From Flavobacteriaceae bacterium (GTDB lineage Bacteria > Bacteroidota > Bacteroidia > Flavobacteriales > Flavobacteriaceae), in contig JAQWSK010000004.1 of assembly GCA_029243245.1 (NCBI GenBank), positions 62,001 through 126,000 of the forward strand: DNA of 64,000 nt. Reading direction: 5' to 3'. Made by a program: the position numbers and the translations under genes. Of the stretch, positions 30,839 to 40,351 are shown in pieces. The notes beneath the pieces are model-generated. The model worked only from the letters and a program-made list of their open reading frames with translations. It had not been told where the DNA came from and searched no databases. Positions within the stretch are counted from its first letter, which is position 1. Each line of letters starts with the position of its first letter.

Positions 30839-30868
30839 TTGTTCAATTCTATTTTTCCGTTAAATTTG
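30839..30868 (+). promoter_or_regulatory. Promoter of tRNA-Glu and rpsT
   Basis: TTG at 30839-30841 is followed after 19 nt by TAAATTTG at 30861-30868, a full TTG-N19-TAnnTTTG promoter. The tRNA starts 14 nt further on, and rpsT may be read from the same start. Confidence 0.75.
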
Positions 30869-30881
30869 CAAACTGATTTAC

Positions 30882-30953
30882 GGCCCGTTCGTCTATCGGT
30901 TAGGACGTTAGGTTTTCATCCTAGAAAGAGGGGTTCGACTCCCCTACGGGCTA
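30882..30953 (+). tRNA. tRNA-Glu (anticodon TTC)
   Basis: This 72-nt cloverleaf has acceptor GGCCCGT paired with ACGGGCT, anticodon loop TTTTCAT, giving TTC, and T-loop TTCGACT. CCA is not encoded; the next bases are CAA. It sits 31 nt upstream of rpsT. The 250 nt before it, after proS, hold no gene I can support. Confidence 0.96.
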
Positions 30954-30984
30954 CAACAAATAATAAATAAAAAATAAAATATTT

Positions 30985-31236
30985 ATGGCAAATCATAAAT
31001 CCGCTTTAAAAAGAATTCGATCTAATGAAAAAAAACGTCTTAGGAATCGTTTTCAACACAAAACAACACGTAATGCTATAAGAGACTTGAGGTCGTTGAC
31101 AAAGAAAAAAGAAGCCGAAAAAGATCTTCCTATTGTTGTTTCAATGATTGATAAATTAGCTAAAAAAAATATAATTCATTCTAATAAAGCTGCTAATATT
31201 AAGTCAAAACTTTCAAAGTTTGTTGCTTCATTATAG
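30985..31236 (+). CDS. rpsT: 30S ribosomal protein bS20
   Basis: This 83-residue basic protein binds 16S rRNA. The start MANHKSALKRIRSNEKKRLRN and the later KAANIKSKLSKFV are typical of bS20. It follows tRNA-Glu by 31 nt, so the two may share a transcript. A symmetrical terminator at 31261-31287 ends it. Confidence 0.97.
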   Translation: MANHKSALKRIRSNEKKRLRNRFQHKTTRNAIRDLRSLTKKKEAEKDLPIVVSMIDKLAKKNIIHSNKAANIKSKLSKFVASL

Positions 31237-31260
31237 AATATTTTATTAAACTTCATAAAA

Positions 31261-31287
31261 AAAAGCTTCCAATTGGAAGCTTTTTTT
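31261..31287. terminator. Bidirectional terminator between rpsT and rho
   Basis: The palindrome AAGCTTCC-AATT-GGAAGCTT has T-runs on both sides (plus-strand TTTTTTT at the right, A-run at the left). It serves the convergent rpsT (+) and rho (-) genes. Confidence 0.85.
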
Positions 31288-31305
31288 GATTTCAGTTATA
31301 TTCTT

Positions 31306-32880
31306 TTACGAATTCATTGAAATTAAGAATTCTTCATTATTTTCAGTTCGTTTGAATCTATCAATGATAAATTCCATTGCTTCAACAGGATTCATGTCGG
31401 CTAAATATTTACGCATTATCCACATTCGCTGAATAGTTGCTTCGTCTAATAATAAATCATCACGTCTAGTGCTTGATGATACAAGATCAATGGCTGGAAA
31501 CAATCTCCTATTTGATATTCGGCGGTCCAATTGTAGTTCCATATTACCAGTTCCTTTAAATTCTTCAAATATCACTTCATCCATTTTTGATCCAGTATCT
31601 GTTAAAGCAGTAGCAATAATAGTCAATGACCCCCCATTTTCTATATTTCTTGCAGCTCCAAAAAATCTTTTAGGTTTATGTAATGCATTTGCATCTACAC
31701 CACCACTTAATATTTTTCCTGATGCTGGCTGAACTGTATTATATGCTCGGGCTAGTCTTGTGATTGAATCAAGTAAAATAACAACATCATGTCCACATTC
31801 TACAAGTCTTTTTGCTTTTTCTAAAACAATATTTGCAACTTTAACATGTCTATCAGCGGGTTCATCAAAAGTAGAGGCAACAACCTCACCATCAACATTT
31901 CTTTGCATGTCAGTTACTTCTTCAGGCCTTTCATCAATAAGTAGAATTATCTGGTATACTTCAGGGTGATTAGCAGCAATTGCATTAGCTATATCTTTTA
32001 ATAGCATAGTTTTTCCAGTTTTTGGCTGGGAAACTATCATTCCTCTTTGTCCTTTTCCTATCGGAGAAAAAAGATCCATAATTCTTGTAGAAACAGTATT
32101 TTGTTTCTCAGCTAATTTAAACTTTTTTTCAGGGAATAAAGGAGTTAGGTGTTCAAATGACACTCTATCTCTAACAACTTTTGGGTCAAGTCCATTTATA
32201 GTATCTACCTTAATTAAAGGAAAGTATTTTTCCCCTTCTTTTGGTGGACGCACTGCACCTATAACAGTGTCTCCAGTTTTTAGCCCGAATAATCTTACCT
32301 GTGATTGTGAAATATAAACATCGTCCGGAGATGATAAATAATGGTAGTCGGAGGACCTTAAAAACCCATAACCTTCTTGCATTTTTTCCAAAACACCCTC
32401 TGCTTTAATTATTCCTTCAAATTCAAAATCAGGCTCACGATATCTATTTCGATTATCTCTGTTATGATTTGAATCTCTTTTTTGATTGCTGTTTTTGTTT
32501 TGAAAATGTGATTTTGGTTTTTGATTTTCATTTTTTTGATTAACCTCATTCCTTGGAATATTTTTTGATTTCTTATTGTCATTTTGATTTTCCTTGGAGT
32601 ATTTTGAAGGTTGCGTATTAGAAACTTTAGATTCTTTATCATTTATATGCCTAGGATTTCTGATTTCTTTATTATTTTCACTTGAAACTTCTTTAAAATC
32701 AGTATTAGGTTTTTCTTTCGGCTTTTGACTATTTTGAGTAGGGTTTGCAGATTGATGATCTATTATTTGGTAAACTAGATCTTGCTTTTTTTGACCTGAA
32801 ACGCCTTTTAAACCAATAGATTTGGCTATTTCTTGAAGGTCAGATAATTTTTTACTTTTTAAAGTGTGGAGTTCGAGCAT
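31306..32880 (-). CDS. rho: Transcription termination factor Rho
   Basis: This hexameric RNA helicase ends transcription. It has 524 residues from ATG 32878-32880, which opens on the Rho N-terminal motif ([19 protein letters not shown]); the track-length upstream extension is not family-like. Residues of about 45-150 form an Asn/Lys/Gln-rich, probably disordered insert. The RNA-binding domain ([20 protein letters not shown]) and the ATPase core with Walker [14 protein letters not shown] follow. Similar inserts are known from other Bacteroidota, where condensate formation has been reported for one. Confidence 0.95.
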   Translation of the reverse strand: MLELHTLKSKKLSDLQEIAKSIGLKGVSGQKKQDLVYQIIDHQSANPTQNSQKPKEKPNTDFKEVSSENNKEIRNPRHINDKESKVSNTQPSKYSKENQNDNKKSKNIPRNEVNQKNENQKPKSHFQNKNSNQKRDSNHNRDNRNRYREPDFEFEGIIKAEGVLEKMQEGYGFLRSSDYHYLSSPDDVYISQSQVRLFGLKTGDTVIGAVRPPKEGEKYFPLIKVDTINGLDPKVVRDRVSFEHLTPLFPEKKFKLAEKQNTVSTRIMDLFSPIGKGQRGMIVSQPKTGKTMLLKDIANAIAANHPEVYQIILLIDERPEEVTDMQRNVDGEVVASTFDEPADRHVKVANIVLEKAKRLVECGHDVVILLDSITRLARAYNTVQPASGKILSGGVDANALHKPKRFFGAARNIENGGSLTIIATALTDTGSKMDEVIFEEFKGTGNMELQLDRRISNRRLFPAIDLVSSSTRRDDLLLDEATIQRMWIMRKYLADMNPVEAMEFIIDRFKRTENNEEFLISMNS

Positions 32881-33007
32881 AATTTTATTAGTATTTTCAA
32901 ATCTTAAATAATGGGATATGACAATCAAAACTATGAAGTGTGTTTGTTTTGATATAAAGTCGATACAATATTACAAATTATTATTTTAATCTACTCATAT
33001 AATAATG

Positions 33008-33015
33008 TAATTTTG
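33008..33015 (+). promoter_or_regulatory. -7 box of the DUF4293 gene
   Basis: TAATTTTG fits TAnnTTTG and lies 15 nt before ATG 33031. The -33 element is not clear. Confidence 0.4.
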
Positions 33016-33030
33016 TTTAAATAGATTTTT

Positions 33031-33420
33031 ATGATTCAAAGAATTCAGAGTGTTTATTTATTGCTAATTATTATTGTAAATGTTATTTATAAATTAATTT
33101 TGAATACTTTTTCAAATATAATTTTCCCTGGATATTCAATGATTTCTAATTGGACATCTTCCGTTTACGTATATCTTATTCCAACCATATTAATTTCATT
33201 GACATCTTTACTTTTGTATAAGTATCGTACTCGTCAATTACTTCTTAATAGGCTTAATATATTTTTTCAATTACTTCTTTTAGCTTCCTCGTTTGATAAT
33301 CTAATTAGCTTTAATATCTTTTATATTTTATTGTTAATTAATCTAGTATTAATTAATCTTGCTAATTATGGTATAAAAAAAGATGAAAATTTAATCAAGT
33401 CTATAGACCGTCTTCGTTAA
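33031..33420 (+). CDS. DUF4293 membrane protein
   Basis: This 129-residue protein has about four membrane helices and the start MIQRIQSVYLLL that is typical of DUF4293. The family is common in Bacteroidota and often lies next to rho, as here (divergent). The function is unknown. The 3' end overlaps the 3' end of the phosphoesterase gene by 20 nt. Confidence 0.85.
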   Translation: MIQRIQSVYLLLIIIVNVIYKLILNTFSNIIFPGYSMISNWTSSVYVYLIPTILISLTSLLLYKYRTRQLLLNRLNIFFQLLLLASSFDNLISFNIFYILLLINLVLINLANYGIKKDENLIKSIDRLR

Positions 33421-33919
33421 TATAGGACCTGTTTCCTAAATCAATAACAAAAAGATTTTTTATTTCAGTATCATCGATTTCGAATCTGACCATGGTCCTT
33501 TTTTTATGAAAACCAATTATACCAGATGCTCCAGGATTTATATATAAAAGATTAAACTTTTTATCTTGAATTATTTTTAAAATATGAGAATGTCCTGAAA
33601 TAAATATTTTAGGTTTATGTTTAGATAATAATAGTTGAACTCTTTTTGAATATTTTCCTGGGTATCCTCCAATATGAGTAATTAACACAGAAGTACCTTC
33701 ACAATTAAAAAATATATTTTCAGGATAAATTTTTCTAGTTAAGTGATTATCAATATTTCCATAAACAGCCCTAACTAAACTCTGTTTTTTTAAACTATCA
33801 ATTACTTTAATGTTTCCAATATCTCCCGCATGCCATATTTCATCAGACCATTTAGCATGATTAACAATATTATTGTCTATATAACTGTGGGAATCAGAAA
33901 GTAACAGTATTTTTTTCAT
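33401..33919 (-). CDS. YfcE/MJ0936-type metallophosphoesterase
   Basis: This 172-residue calcineurin-like phosphodiesterase has the metal-site motifs LLSDSHSYID (D-x-H), HAGDIGN, VYGNIDNH and ISGHSHI. I chose ATG 33917-33919 because it opens directly on KKILLLSDSH. Substrates of this family vary (2',3'-cyclic or phosphodiester bonds), so the role is not fixed. It is convergent with the DUF4293 gene. Confidence 0.88.
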   Translation of the reverse strand: MKKILLLSDSHSYIDNNIVNHAKWSDEIWHAGDIGNIKVIDSLKKQSLVRAVYGNIDNHLTRKIYPENIFFNCEGTSVLITHIGGYPGKYSKRVQLLLSKHKPKIFISGHSHILKIIQDKKFNLLYINPGASGIIGFHKKRTMVRFEIDDTEIKNLFVIDLGNRSYINEDGL

Positions 33920-34002
33920 TAGTAATACAAATGTAATTTGTGATTTTGATTTATCAACTAACAAATTAAAATAGAATCAAATATCTTTACAAAAAAAAAC
34001 TT

Positions 34003-34764
34003 TTGCGTTATTTTATTGAGTTTTCTTATAATGGATCTGATTTTCACGGTTGGCAACGACAAAATAATGCGATAAGTGTTCAACAAACTCTTGAAGAAGC
34101 GATGACCCTAATTCAAGGTGAAGTTGTTTCCGTAGTTGGAGCCGGGAGAACTGACACAGGTGTTCATGCTAAATACATGACGGCTCATTTTGACGTTAAA
34201 ACATTCTCTAAAAACAAAATTGATTTTATTTTTAAATTAAACCAACTCTTACCTAAATCTATAGTGATTAATAATATTAGAAAGGTTAAGAGTGATATTC
34301 ATGCTCGATTTGATGCAATTTCAAGAACTTATTATTATTATATAAGTCAAGTTAAAGACCCTTTTAATTATCCTTTACATTATTATTTTAAAGAAAAATT
34401 AGACTGGGATATAATGAACGAAGCATCAAAAATCATTATGAATCATAATAATTTTGAATGTTTTTCAAAGTCTAATACTGATGTTAAAACATTTTCATGT
34501 GATATTGATGTGGCTTTTTGGGAGACAAATGTAAATGGAGCAGTATTTAAAATCACTGCAAATAGATTTCTAAGAAATATGGTAAGAGCAATAGTTGGAA
34601 CTTTAATTGAAATAGGTCTTGGAAAAAAAAATCTTAAAGATTTAGAAAAGATATTAGTTAGTAAAGAAAGAGGTAATGCTGGTTATTCAGTTCCAGCCAA
34701 CGGTTTGTTTTTAACTAAAATCACATATTCGAACTTAATCTATTTAAATAATGAGGACAACTAA
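34003..34764 (+). CDS. truA: tRNA pseudouridine(38-40) synthase TruA
   Basis: The enzyme isomerises U38-U40 in the anticodon stem of tRNAs. Its 253 residues include the catalytic Asp in GAGRTDTGVHA and RFLRNMVRAIVGTLIEIG. The start is TTG at 34003; no in-frame ATG exists near it. It overlaps the ABC exporter gene by 14 nt, so the two are probably cotranscribed. Confidence 0.93.
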   Translation: MRYFIEFSYNGSDFHGWQRQNNAISVQQTLEEAMTLIQGEVVSVVGAGRTDTGVHAKYMTAHFDVKTFSKNKIDFIFKLNQLLPKSIVINNIRKVKSDIHARFDAISRTYYYYISQVKDPFNYPLHYYFKEKLDWDIMNEASKIIMNHNNFECFSKSNTDVKTFSCDIDVAFWETNVNGAVFKITANRFLRNMVRAIVGTLIEIGLGKKNLKDLEKILVSKERGNAGYSVPANGLFLTKITYSNLIYLNNEDN

Positions 34765-36523
34765 AGGTAAAATTTTCAATTTCAAGTTGTTTAAAAAGCT
34801 AATGGGCTTTGTGAGCCCTTATAAAGCAAATTATTACTTAGTTATGTTTTTTGCTATATGTTTATCAGTTTTTTCAATTTTGACACCCTATTTACTTAAA
34901 ATAACAGTTGATGATTACATAACTAAAAAAGATTATGAGGGAATGCTTGTTTATCTAGGATTAATGCTTATTACATTGATATTTGAAGTTTGTTTTCAAT
35001 TTCTTTTTGTTTTTTATGCAAATTTTTTAGGTCAAAGAGTTATCAAAGATTTAAGAGTTTCCTTATTTGATAAAATAATTAATTTTAAAATGTCTTATTT
35101 TGATAATTCGGCAATTGGCAGATTGGTTACAAGAGTAGTTAATGATATTGAAACAATTGCAAGTATTTTTTCTCAAGGACTATTTATGATAATTGCTGAT
35201 CTTCTTAAGATGTTCTTGGTGATTATAATAATGATAGTAATTAATTGGAAACTATCTTTAATTGTATTTTCAATATTACCAGTAATCTTATATGCTACTC
35301 GATTGTTTCAAAAGTCAATGAAAATTGCTTTTGAAGAAGTAAGAAAAGAGGTTGCAAATTTAAATACTTTTGTTCAAGAAAGATTATCAGGAATTAAAAT
35401 AGTTCAAATTTTCCATAGAGAAACTATAGAATATAAAACATTTGTTGACATTAATAATAAGCATAAAAAAGCATGGTTAAAAACAGTATGGTTTAATTCA
35501 ATTTTTTTTCCTGTTGCTGAAATTTCTTCATCTATTACCATTGGATTATTAGTTTGGTATGGAGGTTTAAATGCAAGTAGTGGAGATGGAGTAACTTTAG
35601 GAATAATCTTTCTTTTTATTCAGATGTCCCAAATGTTGTTTCGACCTTTAAGACAAATAGCAGATAAATTCAATTCGCTTCAAATGGGTATGGTCTCAAC
35701 ATCAAGAATCTTTGAAATATTAGAGACAAATAGTTCGATTTCTGATTTTGGCAATTTAACTCCTCAGAATTTAAAAGGATCAATCTTTTTTAAAGATGTT
35801 CGATTCTCATATATATCAAATGAAGAAGTTCTCAGTGGTATTAATTTGAAAGTAAATTCTGGAGAGAGTATTGCTATTGTTGGTCCAACCGGTGCAGGAA
35901 AATCTTCAATTATTAACTTGCTTTCACGTTTTTATGAATTCGAAAGTGGCGAAATAACAATAGATGATATTTCAATTAAAGAAATAAAATTAGATTTTTT
36001 AAGAAGGCATATTTGCACTGTGAGTCAAGATGTTTTTTTATTTGCTTCATCTATTTATGATAATATTACATTATTTAATCCTTCGATTAAAATAGATGAA
36101 GTAATAAACGCAGCAAAAAATATAGGAGTTCACGATTTTATAAGCAAACTTCCTCAAGGGTACGACTATAACGTTAAAGAAAGAGGTGCAATGTTATCGT
36201 CTGGACAAAGGCAATTAATTGCTTTTTTGAGAGCTTATTTAGCTAATCCAACTATTTTGATTTTAGATGAGGCTACTTCTTCAATTGATTCAAATTCAGA
36301 GGAGTTAATTCAAAAAGCCACTGCTAAAATAACTGAAGGAAAAACATCAATAATAATTGCTCATCGTTTAGAAACAATAAGAAAAGCTGATAGAATTGTA
36401 GTTATGGACAATGGACAAATTGTTGAACAGGGCACCCATGAAGATTTGATGAAAATAGAATCTGGAAAATATTCCCAATTATACAATATTCAGTTTGCCT
36501 CACAAGAGATTTTAGCAGGTTAA
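34751..36523 (+). CDS. ABC transporter, MsbA/lipid-exporter type
   Basis: This 590-residue half-transporter has an N-terminal membrane domain of six helices (about residues 15-320) and a C-terminal ATPase domain. Walker A is GPTGAGKSS, the signature is MLSSGQRQLIAFLRAYLA and Walker B/D-loop is ILDEATSSID. It resembles MsbA-like exporters, but lipid A, drugs and peptides are all possible substrates. The start overlaps truA. The stop overlaps the cdaA stop by 4 nt. Confidence 0.88.
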   Translation: MRTTKGKIFNFKLFKKLMGFVSPYKANYYLVMFFAICLSVFSILTPYLLKITVDDYITKKDYEGMLVYLGLMLITLIFEVCFQFLFVFYANFLGQRVIKDLRVSLFDKIINFKMSYFDNSAIGRLVTRVVNDIETIASIFSQGLFMIIADLLKMFLVIIIMIVINWKLSLIVFSILPVILYATRLFQKSMKIAFEEVRKEVANLNTFVQERLSGIKIVQIFHRETIEYKTFVDINNKHKKAWLKTVWFNSIFFPVAEISSSITIGLLVWYGGLNASSGDGVTLGIIFLFIQMSQMLFRPLRQIADKFNSLQMGMVSTSRIFEILETNSSISDFGNLTPQNLKGSIFFKDVRFSYISNEEVLSGINLKVNSGESIAIVGPTGAGKSSIINLLSRFYEFESGEITIDDISIKEIKLDFLRRHICTVSQDVFLFASSIYDNITLFNPSIKIDEVINAAKNIGVHDFISKLPQGYDYNVKERGAMLSSGQRQLIAFLRAYLANPTILILDEATSSIDSNSEELIQKATAKITEGKTSIIIAHRLETIRKADRIVVMDNGQIVEQGTHEDLMKIESGKYSQLYNIQFASQEILAG

Positions 36524-37308
36524 AAAGTTAAATCCTCAATTATTAACTTGTTTAATTCTCCTTGAGAATCAAATTTCACAAATTCACCATCTTTGAGATA
36601 TGAAATTTCACCTGTTTGCTCGGAAATAACTAAAGCTGTTGCATCTGTTTTCTCACTTATTCCCATACCGGCTCTATGTCTCAAGCCAAATCGTTGAGCT
36701 AGTTTTTTGTTATCAGAGACTGGTAAAACTACTCTTGTAGCAGTTATATAATTACCTTTTATAACTATAGCGCCATCATGGAGTGGACTATTTTTAAAAA
36801 AAATTGTTTCTAAAATTTGGGATGATAGAAAAATACTCGCAGTGTCTCCGGTATTTTTTATAAAATCTAAGTTAGTATTTCTTTCTAAAATAATAATTGC
36901 CCCAGTTTTATCTTTAGACATCTTAATACAAGAATCTAAAATCATTTTGACATCAGTTTCATTTGTAATTTGAGGCTGGTTGAAGAACTTGAAATATTTT
37001 AAAACATTTTTTTTTGACGTAAAGTTAGAAGAGCCAACTAATAATAAAAATTTTCTTATTTCTTGTTGAAAAACAACTATTAAGGCAAAAAAGCCAACAC
37101 TTATAAAGTTTCCTAAAATATTACTGAGAACATCCATATTGAGTAAGTCAGTTATTTTCCATATCATATATATGATGACTATTCCTAAAAAAATATTTAT
37201 AGCAACAGTTCCTTTGACAAGCCTATAAAGAGAGAACAATAGAAGAGCTACAAGTGCAATATCGAAGAGATCAATAAAACTTATATTTAAAAAATCGAGA
37301 GTTTCCAA
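36520..37308 (-). CDS. cdaA: Diadenylate cyclase CdaA (c-di-AMP synthase)
   Basis: The enzyme makes the second messenger c-di-AMP from ATP. It has 262 residues with three N-terminal membrane helices (about residues 10-90) and a DisA_N catalytic domain. The DGA motif appears as SPLHDGAIVIKGN and the RHR motif as GLRHRAGMGISE. The start is TTG (37308). It follows folP by 27 nt and is likely in the same transcript, an arrangement known in Bacteroidota. c-di-AMP usually controls potassium and osmotic balance. Confidence 0.94.
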   Translation of the reverse strand: METLDFLNISFIDLFDIALVALLLFSLYRLVKGTVAINIFLGIVIIYMIWKITDLLNMDVLSNILGNFISVGFFALIVVFQQEIRKFLLLVGSSNFTSKKNVLKYFKFFNQPQITNETDVKMILDSCIKMSKDKTGAIIILERNTNLDFIKNTGDTASIFLSSQILETIFFKNSPLHDGAIVIKGNYITATRVVLPVSDNKKLAQRFGLRHRAGMGISEKTDATALVISEQTGEISYLKDGEFVKFDSQGELNKLIIEDLTF

Positions 37309-37335
37309 TAGATGAATTTTTGTAAAAGTATAAAA

Positions 37336-38157
37336 CTAACTTAGTGCATGCAATAAATCAATGCATTCTTTAGCGCTTTTAACATCATGAACTCTAAGTA
37401 ATTGAGATCCACCTTGTAAGGCAAAAGCGTGCAAAAAGGTAGTTCCATTTAATGATTTTTCGGGCAAAATATCTAAATATTTCCAAATCATTGATTTTCT
37501 GGAGAGACCTGTTAAAACGGGACAGTTTAATGCCTGAAAGAGTTTAATATTCTTTAATAACTCAAAATTATGTTGAATGGATTTACCAAACCCAAAACCT
37601 ACATCAATAATAACATCTTTAATTCCATTTCTATTAGCAATTTGAATTTTGTTTGAAAAGCTAGAAATCACTTCAGTAACAACATTTTTATATTTAGGAT
37701 TATTTTGCATTATTTTTGATTTTCCTTTACTATGAGTTAATATATAAGGAGAATCATATCTTCCTACGACACTAAACATTCTTTTATCAAAATCTCCACC
37801 AGAGATATCGTTTATTATAGCAGCCCCCATATTCAATGTCTCTTCAGCTATTTCAGAACGAAAAGTATCAATTGAAAACATACAATCTGGAAAATTTTTT
37901 AATAGGTTTTCAAAAACAGGTAAAAGCCTATTTTTTTCAATTTCTAACGTTAACTCCTTTGCACCAGGCCTTGTGCTTACCGCACCAACATCAATAAAGG
38001 TTGCGCCCTCTTTTATTAACTTATCACACTTTTTTAATGATTTGTCAATAGAATTATATTTTCCACCATCATAAAATGAATCAGGTGTAATATTTAAAAT
38101 TCCAATAATTTTGGGTGTGTTTAAATCTATTAATTGTCCTCTACAATTCAAGTTCAT
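37336..38157 (-). CDS. folP: Dihydropteroate synthase
   Basis: The enzyme joins pterin diphosphate with 4-aminobenzoate in folate synthesis and is the sulfonamide target. Its 273 residues include GILNITPDSFYDGGKY, DVGAVSTRPGAKE, SIDTFRSEIAE and DVGFGFGKSIQHN. The length is normal. It is the first gene of a folP-cdaA pair, divergent from the DUF1599-tpiA operon with 85 nt between. Confidence 0.95.
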   Translation of the reverse strand: MNLNCRGQLIDLNTPKIIGILNITPDSFYDGGKYNSIDKSLKKCDKLIKEGATFIDVGAVSTRPGAKELTLEIEKNRLLPVFENLLKNFPDCMFSIDTFRSEIAEETLNMGAAIINDISGGDFDKRMFSVVGRYDSPYILTHSKGKSKIMQNNPKYKNVVTEVISSFSNKIQIANRNGIKDVIIDVGFGFGKSIQHNFELLKNIKLFQALNCPVLTGLSRKSMIWKYLDILPEKSLNGTTFLHAFALQGGSQLLRVHDVKSAKECIDLLHALS

Positions 38158-38242
38158 AATTTTATTATTTGTTTTGGATATCTTTTTTAAAAGTTGCTAA
38201 ATTGCATTAAATATTTTTCGAAATTTACTATAAAATTTTTCC

Positions 38243-38782
38243 ATGACAACAACAGAAGATCAATACATTGAAATAATAAGTCAGTGTAAAGGATTATTTA
38301 AAAATAAAATGAAAGATTATGGTTGTGCATGGCGTATTTTAAGATTAGAGTCTTTGACAGATCAAATTTTCATTAAAGCTCAAAGAATTAGAGGTCTACA
38401 GACTAATAAGGAACAAATGATTTCCGATGGTCAAACTGATGAGTTTATTGGTATAATAAATTACTCTATAATGGCTTTAATCCAAATTGAACTAGGGGTT
38501 GCAGAACATCCAGACCTTACTGATAAACAGTCCATGGATTCATATGATAAGCATTCACAAACAACTTGTGATTTAATGCTTGCAAAAAACCATGATTATG
38601 GTGAGGCATGGCGTGAAATGAGAGTCTCTTCTTTAACTGATTTGATTTTGCAAAAATTACTTCGGGTTAAACAAATTGAGAAAAATAAAGGCAAGACCAT
38701 AGTCTCTGAGGGAATTGATGCTAATTATCAAGACATGATAAATTATTCCGTCTTTGCTTTAATCCATTTAAATAAAAATTAA
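38243..38782 (+). CDS. DUF1599 protein (two tandem repeats)
   Basis: This 179-residue protein consists of two copies of the DUF1599 motif. The first has KMKDYGCAWRILRLESLTDQ and the second NHDYGEAWREMRVSSLTDL; both are followed by INYS-x-x-ALI. The family is typical of Bacteroidota, and the function is not known; the charged, repeated DYG-AW motifs suggest a ligand or nucleotide-binding helical protein. It starts the operon with tpiA, 14 nt ahead of it. Confidence 0.9.
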   Translation: MTTTEDQYIEIISQCKGLFKNKMKDYGCAWRILRLESLTDQIFIKAQRIRGLQTNKEQMISDGQTDEFIGIINYSIMALIQIELGVAEHPDLTDKQSMDSYDKHSQTTCDLMLAKNHDYGEAWREMRVSSLTDLILQKLLRVKQIEKNKGKTIVSEGIDANYQDMINYSVFALIHLNKN

Positions 38783-38796
38783 CAAAAGCTTTAAGA

Positions 38797-39567
38797 ATGA
38801 GACAAAAAATTGTAGCAGGAAATTGGAAAATGAATAATACAAATTCTGAAAGTAAATTGCTTTTAAAGAAGCTATTGAGTTACAAATTTCCCCCTGATGT
38901 GAGAGTAATTGTGTCTCCACCTTATACTCAATTAAGTCTTATAAGTAATAAGCTTAAAAATTTAAAAATTGAAGTTGCCTCTCAAAACATGCATTATGCT
39001 TCAAATGGAGCGTTTACTGGTGAAATCTCAGCATCGATGTTAAAAAGCTCAGGAGTTTTTACTACTATTTTAGGCCATTCAGAAAGAAGGTTATACTTCA
39101 ATGAAACGAATAAAAGCTTAAATGAAAAGGTTAAAAAGGCAGTAAATGAAAATATTGAGATTATTTTTTGCATAGGAGAGGAACTTGATGATCGAAAATC
39201 AGGAAATCATTTTGAATATGTAAAACTTCAACTTGAAAAAACTGTTTTTTTACAACCTATTGAATCTTGGAAAAAAATTATTATTGCGTATGAACCTATC
39301 TGGGCTATTGGTACAGGAGAAACTGCCTCTCCAGACCAAGTCCAAGAAATGCATTCATATATACGAAATATAATTTCAGAAAACTATAATGAATCTTTAG
39401 CAGAATCTACATGCATAATTTATGGGGGAAGTGTAAAGCCCTCAAATGCAAAGAATATTTTTTCTCAACCTGATGTTGATGGAGGTCTAATTGGTGGAGC
39501 TTCATTAAAATCAGAAGATTTTGCAGCTATAGTTAAAGCAACAAAATGTCAGTCATATACCGCATAA
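38797..39567 (+). CDS. tpiA: Triose-phosphate isomerase
   Basis: This glycolytic enzyme interconverts dihydroxyacetone phosphate and glyceraldehyde-3-phosphate. The 256 residues have GNWKMN at the start, ILGHSERR (catalytic His), AYEPIWAIGTG (catalytic Glu) and YGGSVKPSN. The length is normal. Its 3' end overlaps the old prmA start by 22 nt, so prmA was once read from the same transcript. Confidence 0.97.
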   Translation: MRQKIVAGNWKMNNTNSESKLLLKKLLSYKFPPDVRVIVSPPYTQLSLISNKLKNLKIEVASQNMHYASNGAFTGEISASMLKSSGVFTTILGHSERRLYFNETNKSLNEKVKKAVNENIEIIFCIGEELDDRKSGNHFEYVKLQLEKTVFLQPIESWKKIIIAYEPIWAIGTGETASPDQVQEMHSYIRNIISENYNESLAESTCIIYGGSVKPSNAKNIFSQPDVDGGLIGGASLKSEDFAAIVKATKCQSYTA

Positions 39568-40351
39568 TTTCATTCAAAGTTAATCCAGTAAAAATTGAAT
39601 CTGAAATTTTAATTGCAGAGTTAGCTGAGTTTGGATTCGATAGTTTTGAATAAAGAAGTGATGGTATTGACGCGTATATAGTTGATGATGATTATACAAA
39701 AAATATTTTCACGAATCTTCATATTGTCAAATTCAGCTTTTGAAATCAGTTATTCATCTAAAACAATAGATTTAAAAAATTGGAATGAAATATGGGAAAG
39801 CAATTTTAAGCCTATTATAATTAACAATGATTGTGGAGTAAGAACAGGTTTTCACCTTCCATTAAATTTAAAATATGAAATAGTAATTACACCAAAAATG
39901 AGTTTTGGAACGGGTCATCATGAAACCACATCAATGGTTATGAATTACATTTTTAAGTATAAATTTAAAAGACTTAAAAGTTCTTGATATGGGCTGTGGC
40001 ACTGGAATTTTAGGAATTTTATGTGAAAAAATTGGTGCTGTTTCAATTGATGCATTATATATTGACCAATGTTGTTATGAGAATACCATAGAAAATGCAC
40101 GTTTAAATAAATGTATGTTTATAAATACTATTTGTGGAGACATTAATTCAATTAAAGAAAATAATTATGATATAATTTTGGCAAATATTAATAAAAACAT
40201 TATTATGAATGATATTTCTATTTATAAAGATTTATTAAATGATGGTGGTCAGTTAATTATAGGTGGATTTTATGTTGAGGATATAATTGAAATTAATAAA
40301 AAAGCTAAACCTTTAGGATTAGAATTAGTTTCAAAAAAAAGTAAAAAATTT
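39546..40351 (+). pseudogene. prmA: Decayed ribosomal protein L11 methyltransferase
   Basis: Pieces of one PrmA protein lie in all three frames. Frame one starts at ATG 39546 and reads to AELAEFGFDSFE, then hits TAA at 39651 where a sense codon is expected; beyond it the frame goes on as RSDGIDAYIVDDDY. Near 39729 two A residues are missing, shifting to the frame NSAFEISYSS through SFGTGHHETT. At the A-run 39967-39970 one extra A moves to the frame DLKVLDMGCGTGILGI through ILANINKN. The SAM-binding and catalytic motifs are intact but scattered. No stop remains before clpS. L11 is unlikely to be methylated by this gene. Confidence 0.85.
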
